From: Cardiobacterium valvarum
Lineage (GTDB): Bacteria > Pseudomonadota > Gammaproteobacteria > Cardiobacteriales > Cardiobacteriaceae
Length of the DNA stretch: 64,000 bases
Assembly (NCBI RefSeq): GCF_900460955.1
Contig: NZ_UFUW01000001.1
Coordinates: forward strand, 2,554,501 to 2,618,500
Direction: 5' to 3'
Each line of letters starts with the position of its first letter. The first letter of the stretch is position 1. The translations under genes were made by a program, and so were the position numbers. The notes below the pieces were generated by a model that made no database searches, was not told the origin of the DNA, and saw nothing but the letters and a program-made list of their open reading frames with translations. This document shows, piece by piece, positions 55,100 through 63,270 of this stretch.

Positions 55100-57175
55100 T
55101 TAGCTGTGGGCGGCCTGTACGGCGGTGATGGCGATGGTATAGACGATGTCGTCCACCAGCGCGCCGCGTGAGAGGTCGTTCACGGGTTTGCGCATGCCTT
55201 GCAGGACGGGGCCCATCGAGATGGCGTTTGCCGAACGCTGCACGGCTTTGTAGGTGGTGTTGCCGGTGTTGAGGTCGGGGAAGATGAAGACGCTCGCTTG
55301 TCCGGCGACGGGGCTGTTCGGCGCTTTTTGTTTGCCGACGGACTCGACGGCGGCGGCGTCGTATTGCAGCGGGCCGTCCACGAGGATGTCCGGACGCAGT
55401 TCGCGCACTTTGGCGGTCGCTTCTTTGACTTTTTCGACGTCTGCGCCGCTGCCGGAGGTGCCGGTCGAGTAGGAGATCATCGCCACGCGCGGCTCAATGC
55501 CGAAGGCTTTGGCGCTGTCGTTGGACTGGATGGCGATTTGTGCGAGGTCATCGGCACTGGGGTTGGGCACGATGGCGCAGTCGCCATAGACGAGGACTTG
55601 ATCCGGCAGGCACATGAAGAAGACGGAGGAGACCATGCTGGCGCCCGGCGCGGTTTTGATGATTTGCAGCGGCGGGCGGATGGTGTTGGCGGTGGTGTGC
55701 ACGGCACCGGAGACGAGGCCGTCCACTTCACCGGCTTCGAGCATCATCGTGCCGAGCATGACGCCGTCGGCCAGCGCGTCGCGCGCCTGGTCTTCGGTCA
55801 TGCCTTTGGCTTTGCGCAGTTCAACGAGACGAGCAACGTATTTTTCACGTACGGCGTCGGGATCGATGATCTGGATGTTGTTTCCGAGGGTAACGCCCTG
55901 TTGGGTGGCAACGGCGCGGATGCTGTCCGGTTTGGCGAGCAGGACGCAGCGCGCCATGCCGCGTTCGGCGCAGATGCTGGCGGCGACCACGGTGCGCGGT
56001 TCGTCACCTTCGGGCAGGACGATGGTTTTTTGCGCGGCGATGGCACGCTGCACGATTTGGTAGCGGAAGGCGGCGGGCGAGAGGCTGACCGCGCGCGCGG
56101 TGCTGAGGTAGCCGTCGATCCAGTCGTCTTTGATACTGTCGGCGATGTACTCTTTGGTGTCGCGGATGCGCTGTTCGTCGTCAACGGGGATGTAGCGGTT
56201 GAATTTTTCGATGAGTTTGCTGATTTCCCAGCTGCTGGTTTCGAGGTGCAGCACCGGCAGGCGTGCTTCTTCGAGCAGCGGTTTGCACAGTTTCATGACG
56301 ACATCGGAAGCAGGCAGCGGCCCGGTCAGCACGAGGCAGGCAAGGTGGTTGCCCGCTTTGGCGCTGATGGTGGTTGCCATCAGGGCGTCGTCGCGATCCG
56401 CCGACAGGAAGATGCAGTTGCCGGGTTGCAGGAAGTCAGCAGCATTCGCCGGGGTGCGCGCAAAGAGGACGTAGTCATGGATGCGGCGGGTAGCGCTTTC
56501 GCCTTCGAGCAGGATGCTCGCGCCGAGGTGTTGTTGCAGGTCGCTGACGCGCGGCGCACCGAGTTCGGGTTTGCTGGTGATGGTGCCGAGCAGGCGGTAT
56601 TTGTCGCCGAGCGTGCTGGTGGCAATATCGGCGGCGCTGAGCGCGCCTGCGGCATTGATGTGGTTGATGATGACGCCAAGCAGCTGGTTCTTGCCGATGT
56701 TGCCGGCGGCGTAGTCGAGCTGGTTTTCCAGGCGGGCGATGCTGCTGGTGCGCGCATCGGCAAGGAGGATGACGTCGGCATTGAGCGCACGGGCGATTTG
56801 CCGGTTCACTTCGTTGGCGTAGGGCACGTTGGCGGTTTCCAGCAGGCCTTCCATGACGACGACATCGGCGTCACCCTTCGCGGCTTCGAAATTCTGGATG
56901 ACGGTTTCCATCAGTTCGTCGAGGTTGCCCGCATCCAGCGCCTGCTGCACGGTTTCGGGGCGGATGGTGAGGCTGTCGTCGGCAGTGGTGCGCGCGGAAT
57001 GGCGCAGAACGCTGCGGCTGTGGTCGATTTCCTGCCCTTCGACGTCGTACTGGATGACGGGTTTGTGGAAGCCGGCTTTGATGCCCTTGCGGTCAAGGGC
57101 GTGGTAGAGTCCGAGGACGGCGGAAGTCAGGCCGATGCCCTGACGGGTGGCAACGACCAAGATTGTTTTTGCCAT
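55100..57175 (-). CDS. pta: Phosphate acetyltransferase, long form
   Basis: 691 residues. It converts acetyl-CoA and phosphate to acetyl phosphate. The N-terminus is the BioD-like P-loop-type domain (KTILVVATRQGIGLTSAVLG), then a DRTGG regulatory domain (LLGTITSKPELG), and the C-terminal catalytic PTA domain with VLPEGDEPRTVVAA, AGEVDGLVSGAVHTTANTIR and MISYSTGTSGSGADVEKVKE. ATG 57175 was preferred over 57205 on family length. It is last of the unit ackA, orf, pta. Confidence 0.96.
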   Translation of the reverse strand: MAKTILVVATRQGIGLTSAVLGLYHALDRKGIKAGFHKPVIQYDVEGQEIDHSRSVLRHSARTTADDSLTIRPETVQQALDAGNLDELMETVIQNFEAAKGDADVVVMEGLLETANVPYANEVNRQIARALNADVILLADARTSSIARLENQLDYAAGNIGKNQLLGVIINHINAAGALSAADIATSTLGDKYRLLGTITSKPELGAPRVSDLQQHLGASILLEGESATRRIHDYVLFARTPANAADFLQPGNCIFLSADRDDALMATTISAKAGNHLACLVLTGPLPASDVVMKLCKPLLEEARLPVLHLETSSWEISKLIEKFNRYIPVDDEQRIRDTKEYIADSIKDDWIDGYLSTARAVSLSPAAFRYQIVQRAIAAQKTIVLPEGDEPRTVVAASICAERGMARCVLLAKPDSIRAVATQQGVTLGNNIQIIDPDAVREKYVARLVELRKAKGMTEDQARDALADGVMLGTMMLEAGEVDGLVSGAVHTTANTIRPPLQIIKTAPGASMVSSVFFMCLPDQVLVYGDCAIVPNPSADDLAQIAIQSNDSAKAFGIEPRVAMISYSTGTSGSGADVEKVKEATAKVRELRPDILVDGPLQYDAAAVESVGKQKAPNSPVAGQASVFIFPDLNTGNTTYKAVQRSANAISMGPVLQGMRKPVNDLSRGALVDDIVYTIAITAVQAAHS

Positions 57176-57262
57176 GATTAAATCTCTTACTTTAAAGACT
57201 ATCAATTATCTTTGAATGCACTATAAGCTTTTGAAAATTTATTTTTCAGCCTTTCCGCTTTG

Positions 57263-57598
57263 TCAGCAAAATAAGATTCCAATGCCTCTTCCCCCCCCCT
57301 CGGCAAGTTTTTTTTCCATTCTTTTTCTTAAATAGAATTGCATTATTGCAGTACCGACAATACCTATTACAAAAGCAATTAGATAACCAAATGAAGATGA
57401 ACCCCCAGAAGAAATTCCATAATGTGTTGTTGGCATTTCAAAGTTATCAGCAACTTGAAGTTCGGAATCTTTGATTAATTCATCGTACATTTTTTCATTA
57501 ACGCAAGGCAGAATGACTTTATTCTTTTCAAGGATTTGATTTGAACAGATGTACGTTGTGCCATTGTGGGCTACGGTAAAGGCAATTTCTCTAGCCAT
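57263..57598 (-). CDS. Putative phase-variable membrane protein between ackA and pta
   Basis: As sequenced: 111 residues, with a soluble N-terminus (two Cys in ICSNQ and LPCVNE), one membrane helix (FGYLIAFVIGIVGTAIMQFY), then a basic helix that breaks into EGGGRGIGILFC and stop. The break is at a run of nine G (C9 at 57291-57299). With eight G the frame runs on as EEALESYFADKAERLKNKFS and ends at 57202, giving 131 residues with a plausible charged helix. It is clearly more AT-rich than its neighbours. AAGGAAA precedes the ATG. Family unknown. Confidence 0.65.
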   Translation of the reverse strand: MAREIAFTVAHNGTTYICSNQILEKNKVILPCVNEKMYDELIKDSELQVADNFEMPTTHYGISSGGSSSFGYLIAFVIGIVGTAIMQFYLRKRMEKKLAEGGGRGIGILFC

Positions 57599-57639
57599 AA
57601 TTAAATTTCCTTTTAAGGTTTAGTGAATGAAACTTGGTT

Positions 57640-58824
57640 TTATACGCTGAGTGCGTCGGTATCGCGGGCGATCATCAGCTCTTCGTTGGTAGCGATGACC
57701 CATACCGGTTTGCTGCCGCTTGCGGCGATGTTGCCTTCTTTGCCCCGGAAGGTTTCGTGGTTCTTCGCGCTATCGAGTTTGAAGCCGAGATATTCAAGCA
57801 GGGCGATGGTTTTTTCGCGTACCAGCGAGGAGTTTTCGCCGATACCACCGGTGAAGACGATGGCATCAGCGCCGCCGAGGCCGACCATCTGCGCAGCGAT
57901 GTGTTTGGCAAGGCGGTAGCAATAGACCTCCATGGTGCGGATGGCCGCCGCATCGCCCTTGGCATAGGCTTCTTCGATGGTGCGGCAATCGTTGGACATG
58001 CCGGACAGGCCAAGCAGGCCGGACTGTTTCCACAGCATGTCGTCCACTTCTTTCGGGCTCATGCCCATTTGCCCGGTGAGGATGCCGAAGATGGCGGGAT
58101 CAACATCGCCGGAACGGGTGCCGTGCACCACACCTTCCAGCGGGGTGAGCCCCATCGTGGTGTCCACAGAATGGTCGAAATCCACGGCAGCGACGGAGGC
58201 ACCGTTACCGAGGTGGGCGACGACGGCTTTCGGCTTGGCGATGCCGAGTTTTTCCGGCAGCTGGCTGGCGATGTAGCGGTAAGAGGTGCCGTGGAAACCG
58301 TAGCGGCGGATTTTGTTGTCGGTGTAGAGCTTGTACGGCAGCGCGTAGAGATAGGCGCGCTCCGGCATATGCTGGTGGAAGGCGGTGTCGAAGACGACGA
58401 CCTGTTTCAGATTGGGGAAGACTTCGCGCGCAGCGTCAATACCGGTAACGTGCGCCGGGTTGTGTAACGGGGCGAGGCGGATGCAGTCCACAATCTTGTT
58501 GCGCACATCGTCATCCACGAGGACGGATTCGGCGAAATATTCGCCGCCATGCACGATGCGGTGGCCGACCGCCTTGATTTTGTCCATCAGCCCTTCTTTG
58601 TGCAGTGCGGCAACGATGTGGCGCAGCGCTTCCTGGTGCGTACCGGGATCCAGCGTTTCTTCGAGTTTGTCGCCCTTGGCGTTCTTGATGGTGATGTTAC
58701 CGACGCCGCCGACACCGAGGCGCTCAGCGAGGCCTTTCAGCGCCTCGTCGCCGTTCTCCGGATTGATGACGGAAAATTTCAGGCTGGAAGAGCCGCAGTT
58801 CAGGACAAAAATGTAGTGGGACAT
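57640..58824 (-). CDS. ackA: Acetate kinase
   Basis: 394 residues, ASKHA fold. It makes ATP and acetate from acetyl phosphate. Seen are FVLNCGSSSLKFSVIN, GHRIVHGG, the HNPAHVTGIDAAREVFP motif, GTSYRYIASQL, AHLGNGASVAAVD, LTPLEGVVHGTRSGDVDP and FTGGIGENSSLVRE. It is first in an operon with the small membrane-protein gene and pta. AGGAAA precedes the ATG. Confidence 0.98.
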   Translation of the reverse strand: MSHYIFVLNCGSSSLKFSVINPENGDEALKGLAERLGVGGVGNITIKNAKGDKLEETLDPGTHQEALRHIVAALHKEGLMDKIKAVGHRIVHGGEYFAESVLVDDDVRNKIVDCIRLAPLHNPAHVTGIDAAREVFPNLKQVVVFDTAFHQHMPERAYLYALPYKLYTDNKIRRYGFHGTSYRYIASQLPEKLGIAKPKAVVAHLGNGASVAAVDFDHSVDTTMGLTPLEGVVHGTRSGDVDPAIFGILTGQMGMSPKEVDDMLWKQSGLLGLSGMSNDCRTIEEAYAKGDAAAIRTMEVYCYRLAKHIAAQMVGLGGADAIVFTGGIGENSSLVREKTIALLEYLGFKLDSAKNHETFRGKEGNIAASGSKPVWVIATNEELMIARDTDALSV

Positions 58825-58913
58825 GATGATTTCCTATGAATGACTAATGGATGAAAACCGCACGATTTTAGCAGAAACGCGACGGGGCACGGGGCGGCGC
58901 TTTATGGCAGGTA

Positions 58914-59210
58914 TCAGCCGCCACCGCTTTCCTGCTGCATGGCGCGGCGCAGGATGGCGTTGAGACGCGCCTGGTAGTCGCCGCCCTGTTGACGCAGCCA
59001 GTGCAGGATGTCGCTGTCGATACCAATGGTGAGTTGTTCGCGGCGGCGGAAGTGTCCGCGCCGCGCCTGCCGCCAGAAATCGTCGCCCAGTTCGGGGATG
59101 TCGCTGGTGTCGATGTCGCGGTCGTCCATAGCAGCGAGTTTGGCCAGCATGGCTTCTTGTTCCGGGGTAAATTCGGGGTATTCGCCGTCTTTAATGATAA
59201 GTACGCCCAT
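58914..59210 (-). CDS. brnA: BrnA-type antitoxin
   Basis: 98 residues. The C-terminal ribbon-helix-helix segment is typical of BrnA: QLTIGIDSDILHWLRQQGGD then YQARLNAILRRAM, preceded by the SDIPELGDDFW linker. BrnA neutralises BrnT and represses its own operon. ATG 59210 has GGAG upstream and overlaps the toxin gene by 20 bases; the longer frame to 59240 is less likely. Confidence 0.85.
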   Translation of the reverse strand: MGVLIIKDGEYPEFTPEQEAMLAKLAAMDDRDIDTSDIPELGDDFWRQARRGHFRRREQLTIGIDSDILHWLRQQGGDYQARLNAILRRAMQQESGGG

Positions 59211-59487
59211 AGTAATACTCCTGTTCTTTTTTGGTGGCATGGCGTGCCGAGATAATGCGGATGCAGGTCATTGTATCTGTCTCTACAACAGTATGAGCAA
59301 CCAAAACAACGACTTGCCCTTTAACGATACCGATAGTCTGCCAGCGCCACTCGCCACCTTCTATGCGGTCTTGCACCATTTGATGTAGCGGATCAAGGAA
59401 AACGGTAGAGGCCATTGTGAAATCTATGCTGTGTTTACGGATATTGATGCGCTCTTTTCCATCATCCCATTCGAATCGGTAATTCAT
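59191..59487 (-). CDS. brnT: BrnT-type toxin ribonuclease
   Basis: 98 residues. BrnT features are visible: FEWDDGKERINIRKHSIDF, VFLDP, the GEWRWQTIGIVKGQVVVLVA core and the RIISARHATKKEQEYYY end. BrnT is a RelE-like RNase that stalls translation. Its ATG overlaps the TGA of the CinA-like gene, so the module is transcribed with a metabolic operon as well as possibly autoregulated. Confidence 0.88.
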   Translation of the reverse strand: MNYRFEWDDGKERINIRKHSIDFTMASTVFLDPLHQMVQDRIEGGEWRWQTIGIVKGQVVVLVAHTVVETDTMTCIRIISARHATKKEQEYYYGRTYH

Positions 59488-60221
59488 TCATGCCCCTGCC
59501 ACTGCATATCCGCTTCATCCAGCAGGCGGCGGGCGGTGGCGATAGCCGCTTCGCAGTCAGCGCGGCTGCCATCGAAGCCGAGTTCGCTTTCAAAATGCAG
59601 TTTCGGCAGGCTGGAAACCGCCACTTGCGGGTGCCGCTCTTCCAGGATCTGCATGATGGGGGAGAGGCGGCTTTCCGGCGCGAAGACGTCGAGAGCGAGA
59701 TAGCAGCGCTCACGGCTGAGGTAGCGGTAATCGTGATCCAGCACCCACTGCATCATCGGTTCAGCCATCTGCGGGAAGCCCGGCACGCAGTGGATGTGCC
59801 GCAGGCTGAAGCCGGGGATGTTGTTGACCGGGTTGGGGATGAGGCTGGCACCCTGCGGGAAATGGATGAGTTCGCGCCGTGCGGCGGTGTATTCGTCTTC
59901 GCCGTATTTGGCGCGCAGCAGGGCATCGCCTTCGGGGTGATAGGCCAGCGGCACGTCGCAGGCGGCGGCGACGGCCTGACGGGTGCGGTCGTCCGGCGTG
60001 GCGCCGATGCCGCCGAAACTGAGAACGGCTTCGTTAGCATCCAGCGCGCGGCGGTAGTGGCGGATGAGGGCATCGCCGTCGTCGCCGAGGTAGTGCACGG
60101 CATGCAGGCGCAGACCGCGCGCGTTGCAAGCGGCGAGGGTATTGACAAAGTGGACGTCGTTGCGGCGGCCACTGAGGATTTCGTTACCGATGATGAGGAT
60201 TTGCAGGCGTTCAGGCTTCAT
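59484..60221 (-). CDS. CinA/MoaB-like molybdopterin-binding domain protein
   Basis: 245 residues. Begins LQILIIGNEILSGRRNDVHF, with AVLSFGGIGATPDDRTRQAV, the CinA N-terminal (MoCF) signature, and VNNIPGFSLRHIHCVPGFP. No C-terminal nicotinamide-nucleotide amidase domain is present, so it is the stand-alone type (sometimes annotated competence/damage-inducible protein A). ATG 60221 starts the domain; the long frame to 60509 is antisense-like noise. It overlaps the EamA gene by 11 bases. Confidence 0.85.
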   Translation of the reverse strand: MKPERLQILIIGNEILSGRRNDVHFVNTLAACNARGLRLHAVHYLGDDGDALIRHYRRALDANEAVLSFGGIGATPDDRTRQAVAAACDVPLAYHPEGDALLRAKYGEDEYTAARRELIHFPQGASLIPNPVNNIPGFSLRHIHCVPGFPQMAEPMMQWVLDHDYRYLSRERCYLALDVFAPESRLSPIMQILEERHPQVAVSSLPKLHFESELGFDGSRADCEAAIATARRLLDEADMQWQGHE

Positions 60222-60681
60222 GATGGGGTTCCGGGTGAGAGGGAGGAGAAGGTGGCGCGGCGGGTTTGAGGGCGATGCAGATGACGCCGGCGACGATGAG
60301 GGCGACGCCCAGCCATTCGCGCGCACTGAGGCGTTCGCCGAGGAAGAGAGCGGCAAAGAGGGCGACGAAGACAACGGAGAGCTTATCCACCGGCGCGACG
60401 TGTGAGGCATGGCCGAGTTGCAGCGCCTTGAAATAAAAAAGCCAGGAAAGGCCGGTCGCCGCCGCCGAGAGGCCGAGGAACAGCCACTGCCTGCCGCCGA
60501 CGGTGGCAAGCGGCTGCCATTTGCCGAGGTAGCTGACCCAGAGGGCCAGCACGAAAACGATCATCACCGTGCGGATGAAGGTGGCAAAATCGCTGTCGAT
60601 GCCTTGCAGCCCGCTCTTGGCGAAAATGGCGGTGAGGGCGGCGAAGAGCGCAGAGAGTAGGGCGTAGAAAAACCAGTTCAT
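60211..60681 (-). CDS. Single-domain EamA/DMT transporter
   Basis: A 156-residue membrane protein with five hydrophobic segments: one EamA unit (NWFFYALLSALFAALTAIFA near the start, a VAPVDKLSVVFVALFAALFL segment, GERLSAREWLGVALIVAGV near the end). Half-size members work as dimers; the substrate is unknown. Its ATG 60681 overlaps the stop of a short upstream frame (ATGA), supporting that start. C-terminus is proline/histidine-rich. Confidence 0.8.
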   Translation of the reverse strand: MNWFFYALLSALFAALTAIFAKSGLQGIDSDFATFIRTVMIVFVLALWVSYLGKWQPLATVGGRQWLFLGLSAAATGLSWLFYFKALQLGHASHVAPVDKLSVVFVALFAALFLGERLSAREWLGVALIVAGVICIALKPAAPPSPPSHPEPHHEA

Positions 60682-60773
60682 GATAGGGGCGCACACAGCG
60701 CTTCATGCCAAGTCTCCATTCCTTTCTCGCTGGCAAAGGCCATGCCCCCGTTGTTGGTGACTGTCTTACTCAT
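60678..60773 (-). CDS. 31-codon leader frame coupled to the EamA gene
   Basis: A short frame (begins MSKTVTNNGGMAFAS) with a strong GGGAG six bases before its ATG. Its TGA overlaps the ATG of the EamA gene, which itself has no visible Shine-Dalgarno. That arrangement fits a translated leader that feeds ribosomes to the transporter gene. No family was recognised. Confidence 0.4.
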   Translation of the reverse strand: MSKTVTNNGGMAFASEKGMETWHEALCAPLS

Positions 60774-60874
60774 AAAAGCTCCCGCAATGTCGCTAAGCGG
60801 ACATCTTACACCCGCGCCCCGCCGCTGAGGCGGCGCAGTAAAAAAACGCTCATCCCGCCGCATGGACGGCAGGC

Positions 60875-60880
60875 TATAAT
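60875..60880 (+). promoter_or_regulatory. -10 of dsbC
   Basis: TATAAT followed by CCGTCGCC, 30 bases before the ATG. Confidence 0.5.
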
Positions 60881-60910
60881 CCGTCGCCTTCTCTAACCAC
60901 AGGACAAACC

Positions 60911-61606
60911 ATGAAAAAAAGCATCCTGCTTACCCTGCTCACGCTTGCTGCCGCCGCACAAGCGGACGACGCCGTCATCAGCAAAAAACTGCACGATTTC
61001 GGCCTGAAACAGGTGGAAATCAGCGCCAGCCCGGTGAAAGGCCTGCGCAGCGTCGTCACCGAACAGGGCATCTTCTACGCCAGTGAGGACGGCAAATACT
61101 ACCTGCAAGGCAGTCTGGTGGAGCTGACCGACAAAGGCCAGCCGCTTGACCTCAGCAATGCGCCACTGCTCGGCAAACTGGAAGCGCTGAAAGACGAAAT
61201 GATCGTCTTCCCGGCCAAGGACGAAAAATACGCCATCACCGTCTTCTTCGACACCTCCTGCCACTACTGCCAGCTGCTGCACAAAGACATCGCCAAGTAC
61301 AACGAACGCGGTATCACCGTGCGTTACCTCGCCTTCCCGCGCCACGGCATGAACAGCGGCATCGCACGGCAGATGGAAACCGTCTTCAACGGCGAAGATA
61401 AGGCAAAACTGCTGGATGATCTGGAAAATGGACGGAAAGTTGCCGAAACCCCGGTGAATAAAGTGCGCAAACACTACCAACTCGGGCATCAGTTCGGCGT
61501 GAACGGCACCCCCGCCATCATCACCCCGAAAGGTGCACTGATCCCCGGCTACGTCAAAGCCGATGAGATGCTGAAAACCTTGCAGGAAGAAGCGGCTTCG
61601 TCCTGA
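60911..61606 (+). CDS. dsbC: Disulfide isomerase DsbC
   Basis: 231 residues with signal peptide (MKKSILLTLLTLAAAAQA). An N-terminal dimerisation domain (about 20-80: VEISASPVKGLRSVV, GIFYASEDGKYYLQG) is followed by a thioredoxin fold with the catalytic C-x-x-C as DTSCHYCQLLH (116-119), and the cis-proline segment GVNGTPAIITPKG. It reshuffles wrong disulfides in the periplasm. Its own promoter is visible; the lipoprotein gene follows after 20 bases. Confidence 0.95.
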   Translation: MKKSILLTLLTLAAAAQADDAVISKKLHDFGLKQVEISASPVKGLRSVVTEQGIFYASEDGKYYLQGSLVELTDKGQPLDLSNAPLLGKLEALKDEMIVFPAKDEKYAITVFFDTSCHYCQLLHKDIAKYNERGITVRYLAFPRHGMNSGIARQMETVFNGEDKAKLLDDLENGRKVAETPVNKVRKHYQLGHQFGVNGTPAIITPKGALIPGYVKADEMLKTLQEEAASS

Positions 61607-61626
61607 GGCCGCCCACCAGACATAAC

Positions 61627-62076
61627 ATGCCCCGCCTGCCCACCCTCCTCCTCAGCCTGCTGCTCACCGCCTGCACCGCGCCGCTACCGCTGGCCACACC
61701 GCAGGCGACTGCGCCCGCCGAACTGCATTACCGCGCCCATGCCGCCGGTGAGGGTGACAGTCACATCATCGGCCACTACCACGCCGGGCAATGGCGCTGG
61801 ATACAGACCTCTCCGCTGGGCGCACCGCTGGCGCGGCAAACCTACGACGGTGCCGCCTGGCACAATGACGGTTTCCTGCCGCCGAACCGCCGCGCCCGCA
61901 CCCTCTTTACCGCCCTCATGCTGCTGCACGACCCTGCTGCCTATCCGCAGATCCGCAAACAGGATGATGACTACTACTACCGTGACCACCGCTGGCTGCA
62001 CGTCGCCCGGGAAGCGCAGGGCTACCGCCTCAGTACCGCCGCCGGCGACTGGCACATCGAGCCGCTCACCCCATGA
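61627..62076 (+). CDS. DUF3261-type lipoprotein (aryl polyene-associated)
   Basis: 149 residues. Lipobox LLTAC puts the lipidated Cys at residue 16. The mature part has GQWRWIQTSPLGAPLARQTY then a tyrosine-rich DDDYYYRDHRWL and a final DWHIEPL, like DUF3261 lipoproteins of aryl polyene (APE) clusters. It overlaps the ketosynthase gene by four bases, which supports that reading. The rest of an APE cluster is not in the window. Confidence 0.65.
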   Translation: MPRLPTLLLSLLLTACTAPLPLATPQATAPAELHYRAHAAGEGDSHIIGHYHAGQWRWIQTSPLGAPLARQTYDGAAWHNDGFLPPNRRARTLFTALMLLHDPAAYPQIRKQDDDYYYRDHRWLHVAREAQGYRLSTAAGDWHIEPLTP

Positions 62077-63266
62077 TCCATCTGCATCGCCCCGGCCTCA
62101 TCAGCGCCCTCGGCAACGGCATCGCCGCCACACTCACGACCCTCTATGATCCCGCCGCGCAGCCGCTCACCTATGAAGACGACTGGCTGCCCGGACGCCG
62201 TCTCGCCGTTGGCCGCTGCCCCACGCACGATTGGCAGCCGCTGCCCGCCGATCTGCCGCCTGAACACCATACCGACAACAACCGCCTGCTCTGGCAGGCG
62301 CTCTGCCAGATAGAGGACACCATCCGTGCCGCCATCGCCCGCTTCGGCGCCGAACGCGTTGCCGTCGTCCTCGGCACCTCGACCAGCGGTGGCGACGCCA
62401 ACCGTGCCGCCCTCGAAGCGCGTATAGACGGCATGCCGTGGGCGGAAGTGGGCTTTTCCGTCGGCAAACAGCGTATGTCCGCCCCCGCCGATTGCGCTGC
62501 CGCCGCTTATCGCCTGCGTGGCCCTGCCTATGGCATCTCCACCGCCTGCACCTCCGGCGCGCGTGCCCTCATCAGCGCCGCACGCCTGCTTGCCAGCGGC
62601 GCGGCCGATGCCGTCATCTGCGGCGGCGTCGATACCTTGTCAGCGCTGACCATCCACGGCTTTGCCGCCTTGGAAGTGCTTTCTGCCGACCGTGCCCGCC
62701 CTTTCACCGCCGGACGCGACGGCATCAACATCGGCGAAGCCGCTGCCGTCTTCGTCGCCAGCCGCGAAGCGCTTACCGCTGACACACAAATCCTCTACGG
62801 CTACGGTGCGAGCAGCGATGCCTACCACATGTCCTCACCGCGCCCCGACGGTGCGGGCGCCATCGCTGCTATCCGCGCTGCGCTCACCTATGCCCGGCTC
62901 GCGCCGGAAACGATCGGCTGGCTCAACCTGCACGGCACCGGTACCGTGCAGAACGACCTCATGGAGGCACAAGCCGTCGCCGCCACCCTGCCGCATACAG
63001 CCTGCACCTCCACCAAAACACTCACCGGCCATACCCTTGCCGCCGCTGGCGCGCTGGAAGCCGCGCTGTGCTGGCTGCATACCTCACGCTGCGACAATCC
63101 CGACGGTCGTCTACCCGACGCGCGCTGCCCCGCCTACGACCCCGCCCTGCCGCCCATCCATTTGACCGACGGTAGCAGCCGCTTCCCCGCCGGATGCCGC
63201 CTGGCATTGAGCACCTCCTTCGCCTTCGGCGGCAACAACGCGGCACTGATTATCGGCGAGGCGTAA
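62073..63266 (+). CDS. Beta-ketoacyl-ACP synthase, ApeO-like
   Basis: 397 residues, thiolase-fold condensing enzyme. The catalytic triad is intact: Cys in GISTACTSGARAL (about 159), His in LNLHGTGTVQND (about 288), His in KTLTGHTLAAAGALE (about 319). Also VVLGTSTSGGD and the C-terminal STSFAFGGNNAALI. Coupling to a DUF3261 lipoprotein points to the aryl-polyene FabF-like type rather than primary fatty-acid synthesis (inference). No acyl carrier protein or reductase adjoins it. Confidence 0.8.
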   Translation: MIHLHRPGLISALGNGIAATLTTLYDPAAQPLTYEDDWLPGRRLAVGRCPTHDWQPLPADLPPEHHTDNNRLLWQALCQIEDTIRAAIARFGAERVAVVLGTSTSGGDANRAALEARIDGMPWAEVGFSVGKQRMSAPADCAAAAYRLRGPAYGISTACTSGARALISAARLLASGAADAVICGGVDTLSALTIHGFAALEVLSADRARPFTAGRDGINIGEAAAVFVASREALTADTQILYGYGASSDAYHMSSPRPDGAGAIAAIRAALTYARLAPETIGWLNLHGTGTVQNDLMEAQAVAATLPHTACTSTKTLTGHTLAAAGALEAALCWLHTSRCDNPDGRLPDARCPAYDPALPPIHLTDGSSRFPAGCRLALSTSFAFGGNNAALIIGEA

Positions 63267-63270
63267 GCGG

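Noticed and set aside
55199..57181. A 660-codon frame antisense to pta
   Set aside because: Low-information composition, no motif or start site, and fully covered by the real pta gene.
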